A stretch of 64,000 nucleotides of DNA from Streptococcus mitis 17/34 (GTDB taxonomy: Bacteria; Bacillota; Bacilli; Lactobacillales; Streptococcaceae), in assembly GCA_000430305.1 (NCBI GenBank), contig ASZZ01000012.1, positions 1 through 64,000 of the forward strand. The letters are read 5' to 3'. The stretch's first letter is position 1; each line of letters starts with the position of its first letter. Below the pieces are notes generated by a model. That model saw nothing but the letters and a program-made list of their open reading frames with translations. It made no database searches and was not told the origin of the DNA. Positions 47,544 to 57,866 of this stretch are shown here, piece by piece. Position numbers and translations under genes: made by a program.

Positions 47544-49835
47544 ATGAACGCATTATTGAATGGAATGAATGACCGTCAGGCTGAGGCGGTGCAAACGACA
47601 GAAGGTCCCTTGTTGATCATGGCGGGGGCTGGTTCTGGAAAGACTCGTGTTTTGACCCACCGTATCGCTTATCTGATTGATGAAAAGTTGGTCAATCCTT
47701 GGAATATCTTGGCCATTACCTTTACTAATAAGGCTGCGCGTGAGATGAAGGAGCGTGCTTATAGCCTCAATCCAGCCACTCAGGACTGTTTGATTGCGAC
47801 TTTTCACTCCATGTGTGTTCGTATCCTACGTCGCGATGCGGACCATATTGGCTACAACCGCAATTTTACTATTGTAGATCCAGGGGAACAGCGAACTCTC
47901 ATGAAACGTATTCTTAAGCAGTTGAACCTGGATCCGAAAAAATGGAATGAACGAAGCATCCTAGGGACTATTTCCAATGCTAAGAATGACTTGATTGATG
48001 ATGTGGCTTATGCTGCTCAAGCTGGAGATATGTACACGCAAATCGTGGCCCAGTGTTATACAGCCTATCAGAAGGAGCTTCGTCAGTCAGAGTCGGTTGA
48101 CTTTGATGATTTGATTATGCTGACCTTGCGTCTTTTTGATCAAAATCCTGATGTTTTGACTTATTACCAGCAAAAATTCCAATACATCCATGTTGATGAG
48201 TATCAAGATACAAACCACGCTCAGTACCAACTGGTCAAACTCTTGGCTTCACGCTTTAAAAATATCTGTGTGGTTGGGGATGCGGACCAATCTATCTACG
48301 GTTGGCGTGGGGCTGATATGCAGAATATCTTGGACTTCGAAAAGGATTATCCTCAAGCCAAGGTTGTCTTGTTGGAGGAAAATTACCGCTCAACCAAAAC
48401 CATTCTCCAAGCGGCCAATGAAGTTATTAAAAACAATAAAAACCGCCGTCCTAAGAATCTCTGGACCCAAAATGCGGATGGGGAGCAAATCGTATACTAT
48501 CGTGCCAATGATGAGCTGGATGAGGCTGTATTTGTAGCTAGAACTATCGATGAACTTAGTCGTAGTCAAAACTTCCTTCACAAGGATTTTGCAGTTCTCT
48601 ATCGTACAAACGCCCAGTCTCGTACTATTGAGGAAGCCCTGCTCAAGTCTAACATTCCTTACACTATGGTCGGCGGGACCAAGTTCTACAGCCGTAAGGA
48701 AATCCGTGATATTATTGCTTATCTCAACCTCATTGCTAATTTGAGTGACAATATCAGTTTTGAACGTATTATTAACGAGCCTAAACGTGGAATTGGCCCA
48801 GGTACTGTTGAGAAAATCCGTGATTTTGCCAATATGCAAAACATGTCTATGCTAGATGCTTCTGCAAATATTATGTTGTCTGGAATCAAAGGTAAGGCAG
48901 CCCAATCTATCTGGGATTTTGCCAATATGGTTCTGGATTTGCGGGAGCAGTTGGACCAATTAACTATTACTGAGTTGGTTGAGGCGGTTCTAGAAAAAAC
49001 AGGTTACGTCGATATTCTTAATGCCCAAGCGACCTTAGAAAGCAAGGCTCGGGTAGAAAACATCGAAGAGTTCCTTTCTGTTACGAAAAACTTTGATGAC
49101 ACCTCTGATGTGCCAGAAGAGGAAACTGGTTTGGATAAACTGAGTCGTTTCTTAAATGACTTGGCCTTGATTGCGGATACAGATTCAGGAAGTCAGGAGA
49201 CCTCAGAAGTGACCTTGATGACCCTGCATGCTGCTAAAGGTCTCGAGTTTCCAGTTGTCTTTTTGATTGGGATGGAAGAAAATGTCTTTCCTCTTAGCCG
49301 TGCGGCTGAAGATCAAGATGAATTGGAAGAAGAACGCCGTCTGGCCTATGTTGGAATAACGCGTGCAGAGAAAATTCTCTATCTGACAAATGCCAACTCG
49401 CGCCTGCTTTTTGGTCGTACCAACTACAACCGTCCGACTCGTTTTATTAACGAAATCAGCTCAGACTTACTTGAGTATCAAGGATTGGCCCGTCCAGCCA
49501 ATACAAGCTTTAAGGCATCTTATAGCAGTGGTGGCCTTGCCTTCGGTCAAGGTATGAGTCTTGCCCAGGCTCTTCAAGACCGTAAACGCGGTGTGGCACC
49601 GAAAACTATTCAGTCAAGCGGTCTCCCATTTGGCCAATTTACAGCTGGTGCAAAATCAGCATCAAGCGAGGCAAATTGGTCCATTGGTGATGTTGCTCTC
49701 CACAAGAAATGGGGAGAGGGAACTGTTCTGGAAGTTTCAGGTAGTGGTGCTACGCAGGAATTGAAAATCAATTTCCCAGAAGTTGGTTTGAAAAAACTTT
49801 TAGCTAGTGTAGCTCCAATTGAGAAAAAAATCTAA
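47544..49835 (+). CDS. pcrA: ATP-dependent DNA helicase PcrA (UvrD-family)
   Basis: The 763-residue superfamily-1 helicase acts in repair and replication-fork maintenance. Motif [16 protein letters not shown], motif Ia [11 protein letters not shown], motif [11 protein letters not shown], motif [17 protein letters not shown], motif IV NYRST and motifs [18 protein letters not shown] and [14 protein letters not shown] are all present, and a C-terminal Tudor-like segment ([19 protein letters not shown]) is typical of PcrA. It ends just before a hairpin shared with radC. Confidence 0.95.
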   Translation: MNALLNGMNDRQAEAVQTTEGPLLIMAGAGSGKTRVLTHRIAYLIDEKLVNPWNILAITFTNKAAREMKERAYSLNPATQDCLIATFHSMCVRILRRDADHIGYNRNFTIVDPGEQRTLMKRILKQLNLDPKKWNERSILGTISNAKNDLIDDVAYAAQAGDMYTQIVAQCYTAYQKELRQSESVDFDDLIMLTLRLFDQNPDVLTYYQQKFQYIHVDEYQDTNHAQYQLVKLLASRFKNICVVGDADQSIYGWRGADMQNILDFEKDYPQAKVVLLEENYRSTKTILQAANEVIKNNKNRRPKNLWTQNADGEQIVYYRANDELDEAVFVARTIDELSRSQNFLHKDFAVLYRTNAQSRTIEEALLKSNIPYTMVGGTKFYSRKEIRDIIAYLNLIANLSDNISFERIINEPKRGIGPGTVEKIRDFANMQNMSMLDASANIMLSGIKGKAAQSIWDFANMVLDLREQLDQLTITELVEAVLEKTGYVDILNAQATLESKARVENIEEFLSVTKNFDDTSDVPEEETGLDKLSRFLNDLALIADTDSGSQETSEVTLMTLHAAKGLEFPVVFLIGMEENVFPLSRAAEDQDELEEERRLAYVGITRAEKILYLTNANSRLLFGRTNYNRPTRFINEISSDLLEYQGLARPANTSFKASYSSGGLAFGQGMSLAQALQDRKRGVAPKTIQSSGLPFGQFTAGAKSASSEANWSIGDVALHKKWGEGTVLEVSGSGATQELKINFPEVGLKKLLASVAPIEKKI

Positions 49836-49841
49836 TTTTTC

Positions 49842-49877
49842 ATCCTTCTCACGAATAATAAAGTGAGGAGGATTTTT
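49842..49877 (+). promoter_or_regulatory. Terminator hairpin overlapping the radC combox and ribosome site
   Basis: ATCCTTCTCAC (49842-49852) pairs with GTGAGGAGGAT (49863-49873), followed by TTTTT. The left arm and loop include CACGAATA (49850 on), one base from the SigX combox TACGAATA, and the right arm contains the radC ribosome site GAGGAGG. Transcripts entering from pcrA would be terminated or would hide the ribosome site; those started at the combox would lack the left arm. Confidence 0.7.
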
Positions 49878-50558
49878 ATGTACAGTATTTCATTCCAAGA
49901 AGATTCATTATTACCAAGAGAAAGACTTGCCCAAGAAGGAGTGGAAACGCTCAGTAACCAAGAGTTGCTAGCTATTCTACTCAGAACAGGAACACGTCAG
50001 GCTAGTGTTTTTGAAATTGCCCAGAAAGTCTTGAGCAATCTTTCAAGCCTAACGGATTTGAAAAAAATGACCCTGCAGGAATTGCAGAGTCTGTCTGGTA
50101 TCGGGCGAGTTAAAGCTATAGAATTGCAAGCCATGATTGAACTGGGGCATCGTATCCACAAACACGAGACCCTTGAAATGGAAAGTATTCTCAGCAGTCA
50201 AAAGTTAGCCAAGAAGATGCAACAGGAGTTGGGACATAAAAAACAAGAGCACCTGGTGGCGCTCTATCTCAATACTCAAAATCAAATCATCCATCAACAG
50301 ACCATTTTTATAGGCTCAGCTACTCGTAGTATTGCTGAACCACGTGAGATTCTTCACTATGCTATCAAGCATATGGCAACCTCTCTCATCTTGGTCCACA
50401 ATCATCCTTCAGGAGCAGTAGCCCCTAGTCGTAATGATGATCATGTCACTAAACTTGTCAAAGAAGCCTGCGACCTGATGGGTATTGTTCTCTTGGACCA
50501 TTTGATTGTCTCACATTCTAATTACTTTAGTTATCGTGAAAAGACAGATTTAATCTAA
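49878..50558 (+). CDS. radC: RadC family protein (JAMM domain)
   Basis: The 226-residue protein has a helix-hairpin-helix-like N-terminus ([29 protein letters not shown]) and a C-terminal MPN/JAMM metal site HNHPSG (H174, H176) with the following Asp. RadC is a late competence gene in pneumococcus, although its need in transformation or repair is doubtful. I start it at ATG 49878, which follows GAGGAGGATTTTT. It overlaps the convergent amidotransferase gene by 4 bp. Confidence 0.9.
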   Translation: MYSISFQEDSLLPRERLAQEGVETLSNQELLAILLRTGTRQASVFEIAQKVLSNLSSLTDLKKMTLQELQSLSGIGRVKAIELQAMIELGHRIHKHETLEMESILSSQKLAKKMQQELGHKKQEHLVALYLNTQNQIIHQQTIFIGSATRSIAEPREILHYAIKHMATSLILVHNHPSGAVAPSRNDDHVTKLVKEACDLMGIVLLDHLIVSHSNYFSYREKTDLI

Positions 50559-51244
50559 AGTTCATTAACAACATAGTCAAAGAGTTTTTTATCCTTGGGA
50601 CGATTTTCAAATAGAAATTCTGGGTGCCATTGGACACCGAGAAAGGGAACATTATCCGTACTTATGACAGCTTCAATGATACCATCTTTAGGATCATGAG
50701 CCGCAATCTTTAAATTTGGTGCTAAATCTTTTATACTCTGGTGGTGGAAGGAGTTGATATGGGAAATTTCTCCATAGATTTCTCGAAGAACAGTATCTGG
50801 TTCTGTCACCAAGCGTTGGGTTGTGTACTCAGCAGAAGAATCCTGCCAGTGGTCTTCGATATCTTGATACAGAGTGCCACCCATAGCAACGTTAAAGAGT
50901 TGAGTACCACGACAGATGGAGAAAATTGGCTTTTTCTGTTTGATAGCTTCCTTAATGAGGGCCAGTTCGAAGATATCTCTTTGAAGGTGATAGTCATCGC
51001 TATCAATGGTTTTCGGTTCGCCATAGAATTTTGGATCAACATTTTGCCCACCTGTTAAGATGAGCTTGTCAATCATACTGATATAGTGGCAGGCCATTTC
51101 TTGATCACCAATCGGTAGGATGATGGGAATCCCTCCAGCGTCTTTAACGCCTTCAACAAAGCCTTTTGCTACGTAGCTCATCATGATGTTATCATCTGGA
51201 TGAGTTTTTTCGTTTCCTGTGATCCCAATAACTGGTTTTTTCAT
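50555..51244 (-). CDS. Class I glutamine amidotransferase-like hydrolase (PuuD-type)
   Basis: The 229-residue GATase-fold protein has nucleophile Cys in [18 protein letters not shown], and the conserved His-x-Glu in GVQWHPEF. The family includes gamma-glutamyl-GABA hydrolase PuuD. No other putrescine-catabolism gene is near, so the substrate is uncertain. It lies just upstream of radC's end, transcribed away from rex. Confidence 0.82.
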   Translation of the reverse strand: MKKPVIGITGNEKTHPDDNIMMSYVAKGFVEGVKDAGGIPIILPIGDQEMACHYISMIDKLILTGGQNVDPKFYGEPKTIDSDDYHLQRDIFELALIKEAIKQKKPIFSICRGTQLFNVAMGGTLYQDIEDHWQDSSAEYTTQRLVTEPDTVLREIYGEISHINSFHHQSIKDLAPNLKIAAHDPKDGIIEAVISTDNVPFLGVQWHPEFLFENRPKDKKLFDYVVNEL

Positions 51245-51261
51245 AAAATGATTTTCGCTTT

Positions 51262-51904
51262 CTAATCCTCTTTTCGCATGAAATAGAGGAGGGTTTGGAG
51301 TTCACTTGTCAAATCGACATATTGAACGACCACGTCTTTTGGTAAATGCAGATGGACTGGTGAAAAACTGAGAATTCCTTTCACGCCAGCATCCACCAAG
51401 AGATTGGCAACCTCTTGTGACTTGACGCTGGGGACAGTTAGGATAGCAGTCTTCACATCAGCATCCTTGATTTTGTCCTTGATTTGGGAAATTCCGTAAA
51501 TAGGAATCCCATCAGGAGTTTGGGTACCGACTTCAGGATGGTCATCTAGGTCAAAGGCCATGATAATCTTCATCTTGTTGCGCTCATGGAAGCGGTAGTG
51601 GAGAAGAGCGTGGCCCATATTTCCAATACCAACCAGCATGACATTGGTAATAGAGTTATCATTGAGTAAATCGGCAAAAAAACGTCATCAGTTTTTTGAC
51701 ATCATAGCCAAAACCACGACGACCTAGTTCACCAAAATAGGAAAAATCACGACGTACGGTCGCTGAATCAATCCCAATAGCCTCTGCAATTTGTTTGGAG
51801 TTGGCACGTTCAATCTTTTCTGCATGAAATCTCTTAAAAATTCGATAGTAGAGAGAGAGTCTTTTCGCTGTAGCTTTTGGAATAGCAGACTGTTTATCTT
51901 TCAC
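51262..51904 (-). CDS. rex: Redox-sensing repressor Rex (frameshifted in this sequence)
   Basis: Rex reads the NADH/NAD ratio and represses fermentation genes. An N-terminal winged helix ([35 protein letters not shown]) is followed, in another frame, by the Rossmann domain [15 protein letters not shown]. One extra A in the A7 run 51676-51682 (plus strand) breaks KKLMTFFADLL; corrected length is 213 residues, standard. It is upstream of the amidotransferase gene on the same strand. Confidence 0.9.
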
Positions 51905-51943
51905 AAAATCACAACCTTTCTATTCTTCTATTTTATAGAAACA

Positions 51944-51961
51944 TTGTGAAAAAATCAACAA
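51944..51961 (-). promoter_or_regulatory. Possible Rex operator upstream of rex
   Basis: TTGTGAAAAAATCAACAA (plus-strand reading) resembles the Rex box TTGTGAA-N4-TTCACAA but has mismatches in the right half. Autoregulation would be plausible; the evidence is weak. Confidence 0.35.
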
Positions 51962-51986
51962 AAACAAGAAAAAACTAAGAAAAATC

Positions 51987-52202
51987 TTAGTTTTGATGTA
52001 AAAATTCTGTATGTGATAGAAAACGGTAGAGGTCTCCGACCAGGCCTTGATAAACTTCTTGGCCCTTAAAGGTCAAAGAAGTCACATAAAGTGTATCTGG
52101 TAGGGTCACACAGCCTGATAAAGCTAGCATGAGTGCTTCATAATCTTCGTACTTGAGAGTCCGCTCTACCTGATAGCTATCCTTATAGGTCAGTTCAAAC
52201 AT
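51987..52202 (-). CDS. DUF4649 small protein
   Basis: The 71-residue cytosolic protein begins MFELTYKDSYQVERTLKYEDYEAL. I take the start at 52202 because an intact upstream DUF1831 gene would end at 52210; a longer in-frame start (52238) would overlap it. The family is restricted to streptococci and relatives and has no known function. Confidence 0.7.
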   Translation of the reverse strand: MFELTYKDSYQVERTLKYEDYEALMLALSGCVTLPDTLYVTSLTFKGQEVYQGLVGDLYRFLSHTEFLHQN

Positions 52203-52209
52203 ATGAGAC

Positions 52210-52556
52210 CTATCTTTCAGATTTTGTAAAGACATCACGTTCTACCAAACTATCCATGAGGAAGTAGAATTTTCCTGATGAATGTGGTGGTCTTCTGATT
52301 TGAAAATATCAACCAGACGAAGACCAAACTTGTCAGTGATATTGATTTTAGCCCCTGTGAGCTCCTTGTTAATGATGATTTTTAGTTGGAAGCCTTCACC
52401 ACTGTTTGGTACCTTTTCAAGTAGACGAGTCAGTTCATAGTTACCAACCTTTGTTTCAAAAAAAGTGTTGTCCTTGAGGGTGAATTTCTTAACAGAAGGG
52501 CTAAGAGTGTAGTCGTAACGACAATTTTTTAACTGAATGGTTTTTTCAAATGCCAT
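52210..52556 (-). CDS. DUF1831 protein (frameshifted near the C-terminus)
   Basis: The protein begins MAFEKTIQLKNCRYDYTLSPSVKKF. As given, the frame ends early at 52242 after IHQENSTSSWIVW. Adding one A in the run at 52270-52273 (plus strand T run) continues IHQEKFYFLMDSLVERDVF and stops at 52210, giving 115 residues, the usual size. It follows the cysteine desulfurase gene by 4 bp; the family is found next to nifS-like genes in streptococci but has no assigned role. Confidence 0.75.
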
Positions 52557-52560
52557 ATGG

Positions 52561-53676
52561 CTAACCTCCGATAATTTCTTTTAAGGTTTTTGCGAGGGTT
52601 TGCAGGTCTTCAACAGTGTTTTGTGGAGACAAACTGATGCGAACGGATTCTTTCAAACGTTCTGAATTTGCCCCGTACATGGCTTCGAGAACATGGCTGG
52701 ATTGGACAATGCCAGCAGTGCAAGCTGAGCCAGTAGAGATAGAAATTCCAGCTAAATCTAGACGGAGGAGTAAGAGGTCGTTTTTCTGGCCAGGAAATCC
52801 AATATTGAGCACATAAGGAAGATGGTATTGTCCTCTATTCAGGTAATACTGAACTCCCTCAAGCTCCGCAAGAAAGGCAGTTTCTAGATTTTGTATATGT
52901 TGAAAATGTTCTTCTTGTTTTTCTAGGTCTTCTTTTAGGGCTGCAGCCATGCCTACGATGGCAGCCAGATTTTCAGTCCCTGCACGTTTTTTCTGTTCTT
53001 GGTCTCCGCCATGTAGATAGGAATCAAAGTCCATGCTGGATGCGTAGAGAAAGCCGATTCCCTTAGGACCATGGAATTTATGGGCTGAAGCAGTGAGAAA
53101 ATCAATGCCCAATTCTTCTGGATGAATAGGAATTTTACCGATAGTCTGAACTGCATCAACATGATAGGTAGCTGGGTGTTGCTTGAGTATTTGGCCAATT
53201 TCAGCAATGGGAAGTAGGTTTCCAGTCTCATTATTGGCAAACATGGTAGAAACCAAAATCGTATCGTCACGTAAGGCCTCTTGAATTTGCTGGGCTGTGA
53301 TCTCTTGATTTTCTGGCTGGATAATGGTTGCTTCAAACCCAAAGTGTTGAACCAAGTAATCAATTGTTTCAAGGACAGCATGGTGCTCAATGGCAGTTGT
53401 GATGATATGTTTTCCTTGTTCTTGGTGACGAAGGCAGTAGCCAATGATAGCAGTATTGTTGCCTTCGGTCCCACCAGAAGTGAAAAAGATATGTTGAGGT
53501 TTTGTCTCTAGTAATTGAGCTAGTTCCTGACGGGCTTCTCTCAAGAGTTTGCCAGCTTGACGACCATGACCATGGATACTAGATGGATTGCCATGGGTTT
53601 CTTGCATAACCTTAGTCATAGCTGAAATAGCAACTGCTGACATGGGAGTCGTCGCAGCATTGTCCAAATAAATCAA
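52561..53676 (-). CDS. Cysteine desulfurase (NifS/IscS-like)
   Basis: The 371-residue PLP enzyme transfers sulfur from cysteine, supplying tRNA thiolation or Fe-S assembly. YLDNAATTPM opens the protein, the PLP lysine is in SAHKFHGPKGIGFLY, and the catalytic Cys is in STGSACTAGI. The EHHAVLE and DAVQTIGKIP motifs are present. It is transcribed with DUF1831 and DUF4649, starting 10 bp after prs2. Confidence 0.9.
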   Translation of the reverse strand: MIYLDNAATTPMSAVAISAMTKVMQETHGNPSSIHGHGRQAGKLLREARQELAQLLETKPQHIFFTSGGTEGNNTAIIGYCLRHQEQGKHIITTAIEHHAVLETIDYLVQHFGFEATIIQPENQEITAQQIQEALRDDTILVSTMFANNETGNLLPIAEIGQILKQHPATYHVDAVQTIGKIPIHPEELGIDFLTASAHKFHGPKGIGFLYASSMDFDSYLHGGDQEQKKRAGTENLAAIVGMAAALKEDLEKQEEHFQHIQNLETAFLAELEGVQYYLNRGQYHLPYVLNIGFPGQKNDLLLLRLDLAGISISTGSACTAGIVQSSHVLEAMYGANSERLKESVRISLSPQNTVEDLQTLAKTLKEIIGG

Positions 53677-53685
53677 AGAATCACC

Positions 53686-54645
53686 TTATTTCTTTTTGTT
53701 GTAGGCAAAGAGTGGGCTGACTGGTTTTCTTTCGTGAATACGGACGATAGCATCACCAATTAACTCACTAGCAGTAATGTAGCATACGTTTTTAGGAGTT
53801 TTTTCTTTTGTTGCTACTGAATCAGTCACAAGAATTTCTTTAATATTAGTATTATCAAGAAGTTCAGAAGCTCCTTCGACGAAGAGGCCGTGGCTAGAAA
53901 CAGCATAAATTTCTGTAGCCCCTTCACGTTCAACGATTTTAGCAGCTTCAGAGAAGGTACGTCCTGTATTTAAAATATCATCAATCAAGATGGCTTTTTT
54001 ACCTTCAACATCACCGATGATATAGCCTTCGTTGCGAGTTGCATCGTCTTGAGGGTAGTCGATAATGGCGATAGGAGCATCAAGATATTCAGCCAAGCTA
54101 CGAGCACGTTTTACACCTGAATTTTTAGGGCTAACGACAACAACATCTGAGCCAAGGAGACCCTTATCGCAGTAATGTTTAGCAAATAGGGGAACTGTGT
54201 AGAGGTTATCGACAGGAATATCAAAGAAACCTTGAACTTGGACAGCATGCAAATCAAGTGTAAGGACACGGTCAACCCCAGCCTTAACCAGCATATTAGC
54301 CACTAGTTTAGCTGTAAGTGGCTCACGAGGTGAAGCAATACGGTCTTGACGTGCATAGCCAAAATATGGAAGGACAACGTTGATACTGTGGGCACTTGCG
54401 CGAACACAAGCATCAACCATGATCAACAATTCCATTAGGTGGTTGTTAACAGGGAAACTTGTAGACTGGATGATGTAAACATCATAACCACGGACACTTT
54501 CTTCGATATTTACTTGGATTTCTCCGTCTGAAAATTGACGTGATGATAGTTTTCCAAGTGGGACACCAACAGCTTGTGCAATTTTCTGTGCAATCTCTTG
54601 GTTAGAGTTGAGTGCGAAAAGTTTCATGTTTTTTCTATCTGACAT
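53686..54645 (-). CDS. prs2: Ribose-phosphate pyrophosphokinase (second copy, Prs2)
   Basis: The 319-residue enzyme makes PRPP from ribose-5-phosphate and ATP for nucleotide and amino-acid synthesis. The ATP-loop [15 protein letters not shown] and the PRPP loop [17 protein letters not shown] are intact, as is the catalytic flexible-loop region. The N-terminus [16 protein letters not shown] is that of the second streptococcal Prs paralogue as I recall it. Confidence 0.9.
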   Translation of the reverse strand: MSDRKNMKLFALNSNQEIAQKIAQAVGVPLGKLSSRQFSDGEIQVNIEESVRGYDVYIIQSTSFPVNNHLMELLIMVDACVRASAHSINVVLPYFGYARQDRIASPREPLTAKLVANMLVKAGVDRVLTLDLHAVQVQGFFDIPVDNLYTVPLFAKHYCDKGLLGSDVVVVSPKNSGVKRARSLAEYLDAPIAIIDYPQDDATRNEGYIIGDVEGKKAILIDDILNTGRTFSEAAKIVEREGATEIYAVSSHGLFVEGASELLDNTNIKEILVTDSVATKEKTPKNVCYITASELIGDAIVRIHERKPVSPLFAYNKKK

Positions 54646-54757
54646 TATAGACCGTCCTCTGTAAACTTTTTAAATCCTAGCTATATCTGCCTAGCCTATA
54701 TGAACTGGGATTTGTGTATTTTTATCTTTTCTATTTTACCAAAAAATGGAGATTATT

Positions 54758-55327
54758 TCAGCTATTTTTCATGCTTTTGACAAATCGAACTAATTTTGAA
54801 GGAGCTTTTTGATGAGCAATCTGATTTTCCTCTAAAAATTGCTGGAAATCTTGTTTGCCTTGCTCGTGATTTTCCACTTCAAGCTCCAATTCGTAATCCG
54901 TAATATCAAAGTACTGACTTTCATCCAGTGCCATGAGACCGATAGCTGTTTGCATTTCATAGCGAAGCGTTGTTAGACAACCAAGAACCTGCCATTTTTT
55001 ACTTTGGATACCATGTTTAGCCAATTCTTCCAGCACCAGTCCCTGAGGAAGCTCTTCCTTGCTCAGATAGTTTTCAGCATCTTTTAGGTGCAATTTTTGA
55101 TTGTACTCCATGTTTCCAACACTTTGCGGGACTTTGAGTGTCAATTCAGCCAAGTCTTCAAAGGTTCGAATACGCATAGCGACTTTCTTTTCTCGTAGTT
55201 CAAAATCAGGCGTGTCGATGTAGTAATTTTTTTGAAGAACAGGAGTAACACCAGTGAACTGGTCTTTTAGACGATCATATTCATCTTTTTTCAATAGTGT
55301 TTTCAATTCAATTTCTAAATGTTTCAT
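54758..55327 (-). CDS. CYTH-domain protein
   Basis: The 189-residue protein has the CYTH (triphosphate tunnel) signature near the N-terminus, EIELKTLLKKDEYDRL, with RIRTFEDLAELTLKVP and an ELELEVENHEQ metal-binding Glu row. The family binds triphosphates; possible activities include triphosphatase. It is divergent from relQ, with overlapping -10 elements in the 55360-55374 interval. Confidence 0.82.
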   Translation of the reverse strand: MKHLEIELKTLLKKDEYDRLKDQFTGVTPVLQKNYYIDTPDFELREKKVAMRIRTFEDLAELTLKVPQSVGNMEYNQKLHLKDAENYLSKEELPQGLVLEELAKHGIQSKKWQVLGCLTTLRYEMQTAIGLMALDESQYFDITDYELELEVENHEQGKQDFQQFLEENQIAHQKAPSKLVRFVKSMKNS

Positions 55328-55359
55328 TTTTCTTACCTTTTCTTTATCTATGAAAGCGG

Positions 55360-55374
55360 ATTATATGATATAAT
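55360..55374. promoter_or_regulatory. Back-to-back -10 elements for CYTH gene and relQ
   Basis: Minus-strand TATAAT (55360-55365) and plus-strand TGA-TATAAT (55369-55374) lie 3 bp apart. RNA polymerase bound at one would block the other. Confidence 0.55.
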
Positions 55375-55455
55375 AGCTTTGTATTTATTGTATATAAATC
55401 TGGAGAAAAAATCAAAGATATTTTTGAAGGATAATATGAGAACAAGGGAGAATAT

Positions 55456-56127
55456 ATGACCTTAGAATGGGAAGAATTTCTAGATCCTTACATTCAAGCT
55501 GTTGGTGAGTTAAAGATTAAACTACGTGGTATTCGGAAGCAATATCGTAAGCAAAATAAGCATTCTCCGATTGAGTTTGTGACTGGTCGAGTTAAGCCAA
55601 TTGAAAGTATCAAGGAAAAAATGGCTCGACGCGGTATTACTTATGCGACCTTAGAACACGATTTACAGGATATTGCTGGTTTGCGTGTGATGGTCCAGTT
55701 TGTAGATGATGTCCAAGAAGTTGTGGCTATTTTGCGCAAGCGTCAGGATATGCGGATCATACAGGAGCGAGATTACATTACTCATCGAAAAGCCTCAGGC
55801 TATCGTTCCTATCACGTGGTAGTAGAATATACGGTTGATACTATCAATGGAGCCAAGACCATTTTGGCAGAAATTCAAATTCGTACTTTGGCCATGAATT
55901 TCTGGGCAACGATAGAACATTCTCTCAACTACAAGTACCAAGGGGATTTCCCAGAGGAGATTAAGAAGCGACTGGAAATTACATCCAAGATTGCCCATCA
56001 GCTAGATGAAGAAATGGGTAAAATTCGTGATGATATTCAAGAAGCTCAGGCACTTTTTGATCCTTTGAGTAGAAAATTAAATGATGGTGTAGGAAACAGT
56101 GACGATACAGATGAAGAATACAGGTAA
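55456..56127 (+). CDS. relQ: Small alarmone synthetase RelQ
   Basis: The 223-residue (p)ppGpp synthetase has only the synthetase domain: [31 protein letters not shown], and [14 protein letters not shown] with the catalytic RSYH, then [23 protein letters not shown]. No HD hydrolase, TGS or ACT domains, so it is a SasB/RelQ-type enzyme. Its end overlaps nadK by 17 bp, and the operon relQ-nadK-rluD-like is conserved in streptococci. Confidence 0.93.
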   Translation: MTLEWEEFLDPYIQAVGELKIKLRGIRKQYRKQNKHSPIEFVTGRVKPIESIKEKMARRGITYATLEHDLQDIAGLRVMVQFVDDVQEVVAILRKRQDMRIIQERDYITHRKASGYRSYHVVVEYTVDTINGAKTILAEIQIRTLAMNFWATIEHSLNYKYQGDFPEEIKKRLEITSKIAHQLDEEMGKIRDDIQEAQALFDPLSRKLNDGVGNSDDTDEEYR

Positions 56128-56929
56128 ACGAATTGACCTGATAGCTAATAGAAAACCGCAGAGTCAAAGGGTTTTGTATGAATTGCGAGATCGTTTGAAG
56201 AGAAATCAGTTTATACTCAATGATACCAATCCGGACATTGTCATCTCCATTGGTGGGGATGGTATGCTCTTGTCGGCTTTTCATAAGTACGAAAATCAAC
56301 TTGATAAGGTACGCTTTATCGGTGTTCACACTGGTCATTTGGGCTTCTATACGGACTATCGTGATTTTGAATTGGACAAGCTAGTGACTAATTTGCAGCT
56401 AGATACAGGAGCAAGAGTCTCTTACCCAGTTCTGAATGTGAAGATCTTTCTTGAAAATGGTGAAGTGAAGATTTTTAGAGCATTAAATGAAGCCAGCATC
56501 CGCAGATCTGATCGAACTATGGTGGCGGATGTTGTGATCAACGGTGTTCCTTTTGAACGCTTTCGTGGAGATGGGCTAACAGTTTCGACACCGACTGGTA
56601 GTACAGCCTATAACAAGTCGCTTGGTGGAGCTGTTTTACATCCTACCATTGAAGCTCTTCAGCTGACGGAAATTGCCAGCCTTAATAATCGTGTCTATCG
56701 AACGCTGGGCTCTTCCATTATTGTTCCTAAGAAGGATAAGATTGAACTCATTCCAACGAGAAACGATTACCATACTATTTCGGTTGACAATAGCGTTTAT
56801 TCCTTCCGCAATATTGAGCGTATTGAGTATCAAATCGACCATCATAAGATTCACTTTGTCGCGTCACCGAGTCACACCAGTTTCTGGAATCGTGTTAAGG
56901 ATGCTTTCATCGGCGAGGTGGACGAATGA
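56111..56929 (+). CDS. nadK: NAD kinase
   Basis: The 272-residue enzyme makes NADP from NAD. The catalytic GGDGM (G48-G49-D50-G51) and the NE motif in [18 protein letters not shown] are present, as is the glycine-rich [16 protein letters not shown]. The start at 56111 ([16 protein letters not shown]) is preferred to the slightly longer one at 56099. It overlaps relQ upstream and the pseudouridine-synthase gene downstream by 4 bp. Confidence 0.94.
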   Translation: MKNTGKRIDLIANRKPQSQRVLYELRDRLKRNQFILNDTNPDIVISIGGDGMLLSAFHKYENQLDKVRFIGVHTGHLGFYTDYRDFELDKLVTNLQLDTGARVSYPVLNVKIFLENGEVKIFRALNEASIRRSDRTMVADVVINGVPFERFRGDGLTVSTPTGSTAYNKSLGGAVLHPTIEALQLTEIASLNNRVYRTLGSSIIVPKKDKIELIPTRNDYHTISVDNSVYSFRNIERIEYQIDHHKIHFVASPSHTSFWNRVKDAFIGEVDE

Positions 56930-57822
56930 GGTTTGAATTTATCGCAGATGAGCATGTCCAGGTTAAGACCTTTTTGAAAAAGCACGAGGTTTCTAAGGGA
57001 CTGCTGGCTAAGATTAAGTTTCGAGGCGGAGCTATTCTGGTCAATGATCAACCGCAAAATGCAACGTATCTATTGGATATCGGCGACCGAGTTACCATTG
57101 ATATTCCCGCTGAGGAAGGCTTTGAAACTCTAGAAGCTATCGAGCGCCCACTGGATATTCTCTATGAGGATGACCATTTTCTAGTCTTGAACAAACCCTA
57201 TGGAGTGGCTTCTATTCCTAGTGTCAATCACTCTAATACCATTGCCAATTTTATCAAGGGTTACTATGTCAAGCAAAATTATGAAAATCAGCAGGTTCAC
57301 ATTGTGACTAGGCTTGATAGGGACACTTCTGGCTTGATGCTCTTTGCCAAGCACGGTTATGCCCATGCACGACTAGACAAGCAGTTGCAGAAGAAGTCCA
57401 TTGAGAAACGATACTTTGCCCTCGTTAAAGGAGATGGACATTTGGAGCCGGAAGGAGAAATTATTGCTCCGATTGCGCGTGATGAAGATTCCATTATCAC
57501 CAGAAGAGTGGCTAAAGGCGGAAAGTATGCCCATACATCATATAAGATTGTAGCCTCTTATGGGAATATTCACTTGGTTGACATTCGCCTGCATACTGGA
57601 CGTACCCACCAAATCCGAGTCCACTTTTCTTATATTGGTTTTCCTTTGTTGGGAGATGACTTGTATGGAGGTAGTCTGGACGACGGCATCCAACGTCAGG
57701 CACTGCATTGTCATTACCTATCCTTTTATCATCCTTTTCTAGAGCAAGACTTGCAGTTAGAAAGTCCCTTGCCGGATGATTTTAGCAACCTAATTACCCA
57801 GTTATCAACTAATACTCTATAA
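56926..57822 (+). CDS. RluA-family pseudouridine synthase (RluD-like)
   Basis: The 298-residue enzyme isomerises uridines in rRNA. An N-terminal S4-like region ([27 protein letters not shown]) precedes the catalytic domain; the active-site [15 protein letters not shown] has catalytic Asp131. [13 protein letters not shown] and GDDLYGG follow. RluD-like by size and domain order, but the exact rRNA site cannot be told. It is coupled to nadK. Confidence 0.87.
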   Translation: MRFEFIADEHVQVKTFLKKHEVSKGLLAKIKFRGGAILVNDQPQNATYLLDIGDRVTIDIPAEEGFETLEAIERPLDILYEDDHFLVLNKPYGVASIPSVNHSNTIANFIKGYYVKQNYENQQVHIVTRLDRDTSGLMLFAKHGYAHARLDKQLQKKSIEKRYFALVKGDGHLEPEGEIIAPIARDEDSIITRRVAKGGKYAHTSYKIVASYGNIHLVDIRLHTGRTHQIRVHFSYIGFPLLGDDLYGGSLDDGIQRQALHCHYLSFYHPFLEQDLQLESPLPDDFSNLITQLSTNTL

Positions 57823-57837
57823 TAAAGTAATTCAGAG

Positions 57838-57843
57838 TATAAT
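57838..57843 (+). promoter_or_regulatory. pta promoter (-10)
   Basis: TATAAT lies 23 bp before the pta ATG. A clear -35 is not seen. Confidence 0.5.
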
Positions 57844-57866
57844 TTATTTTTTAAAGGAGAAAACTC

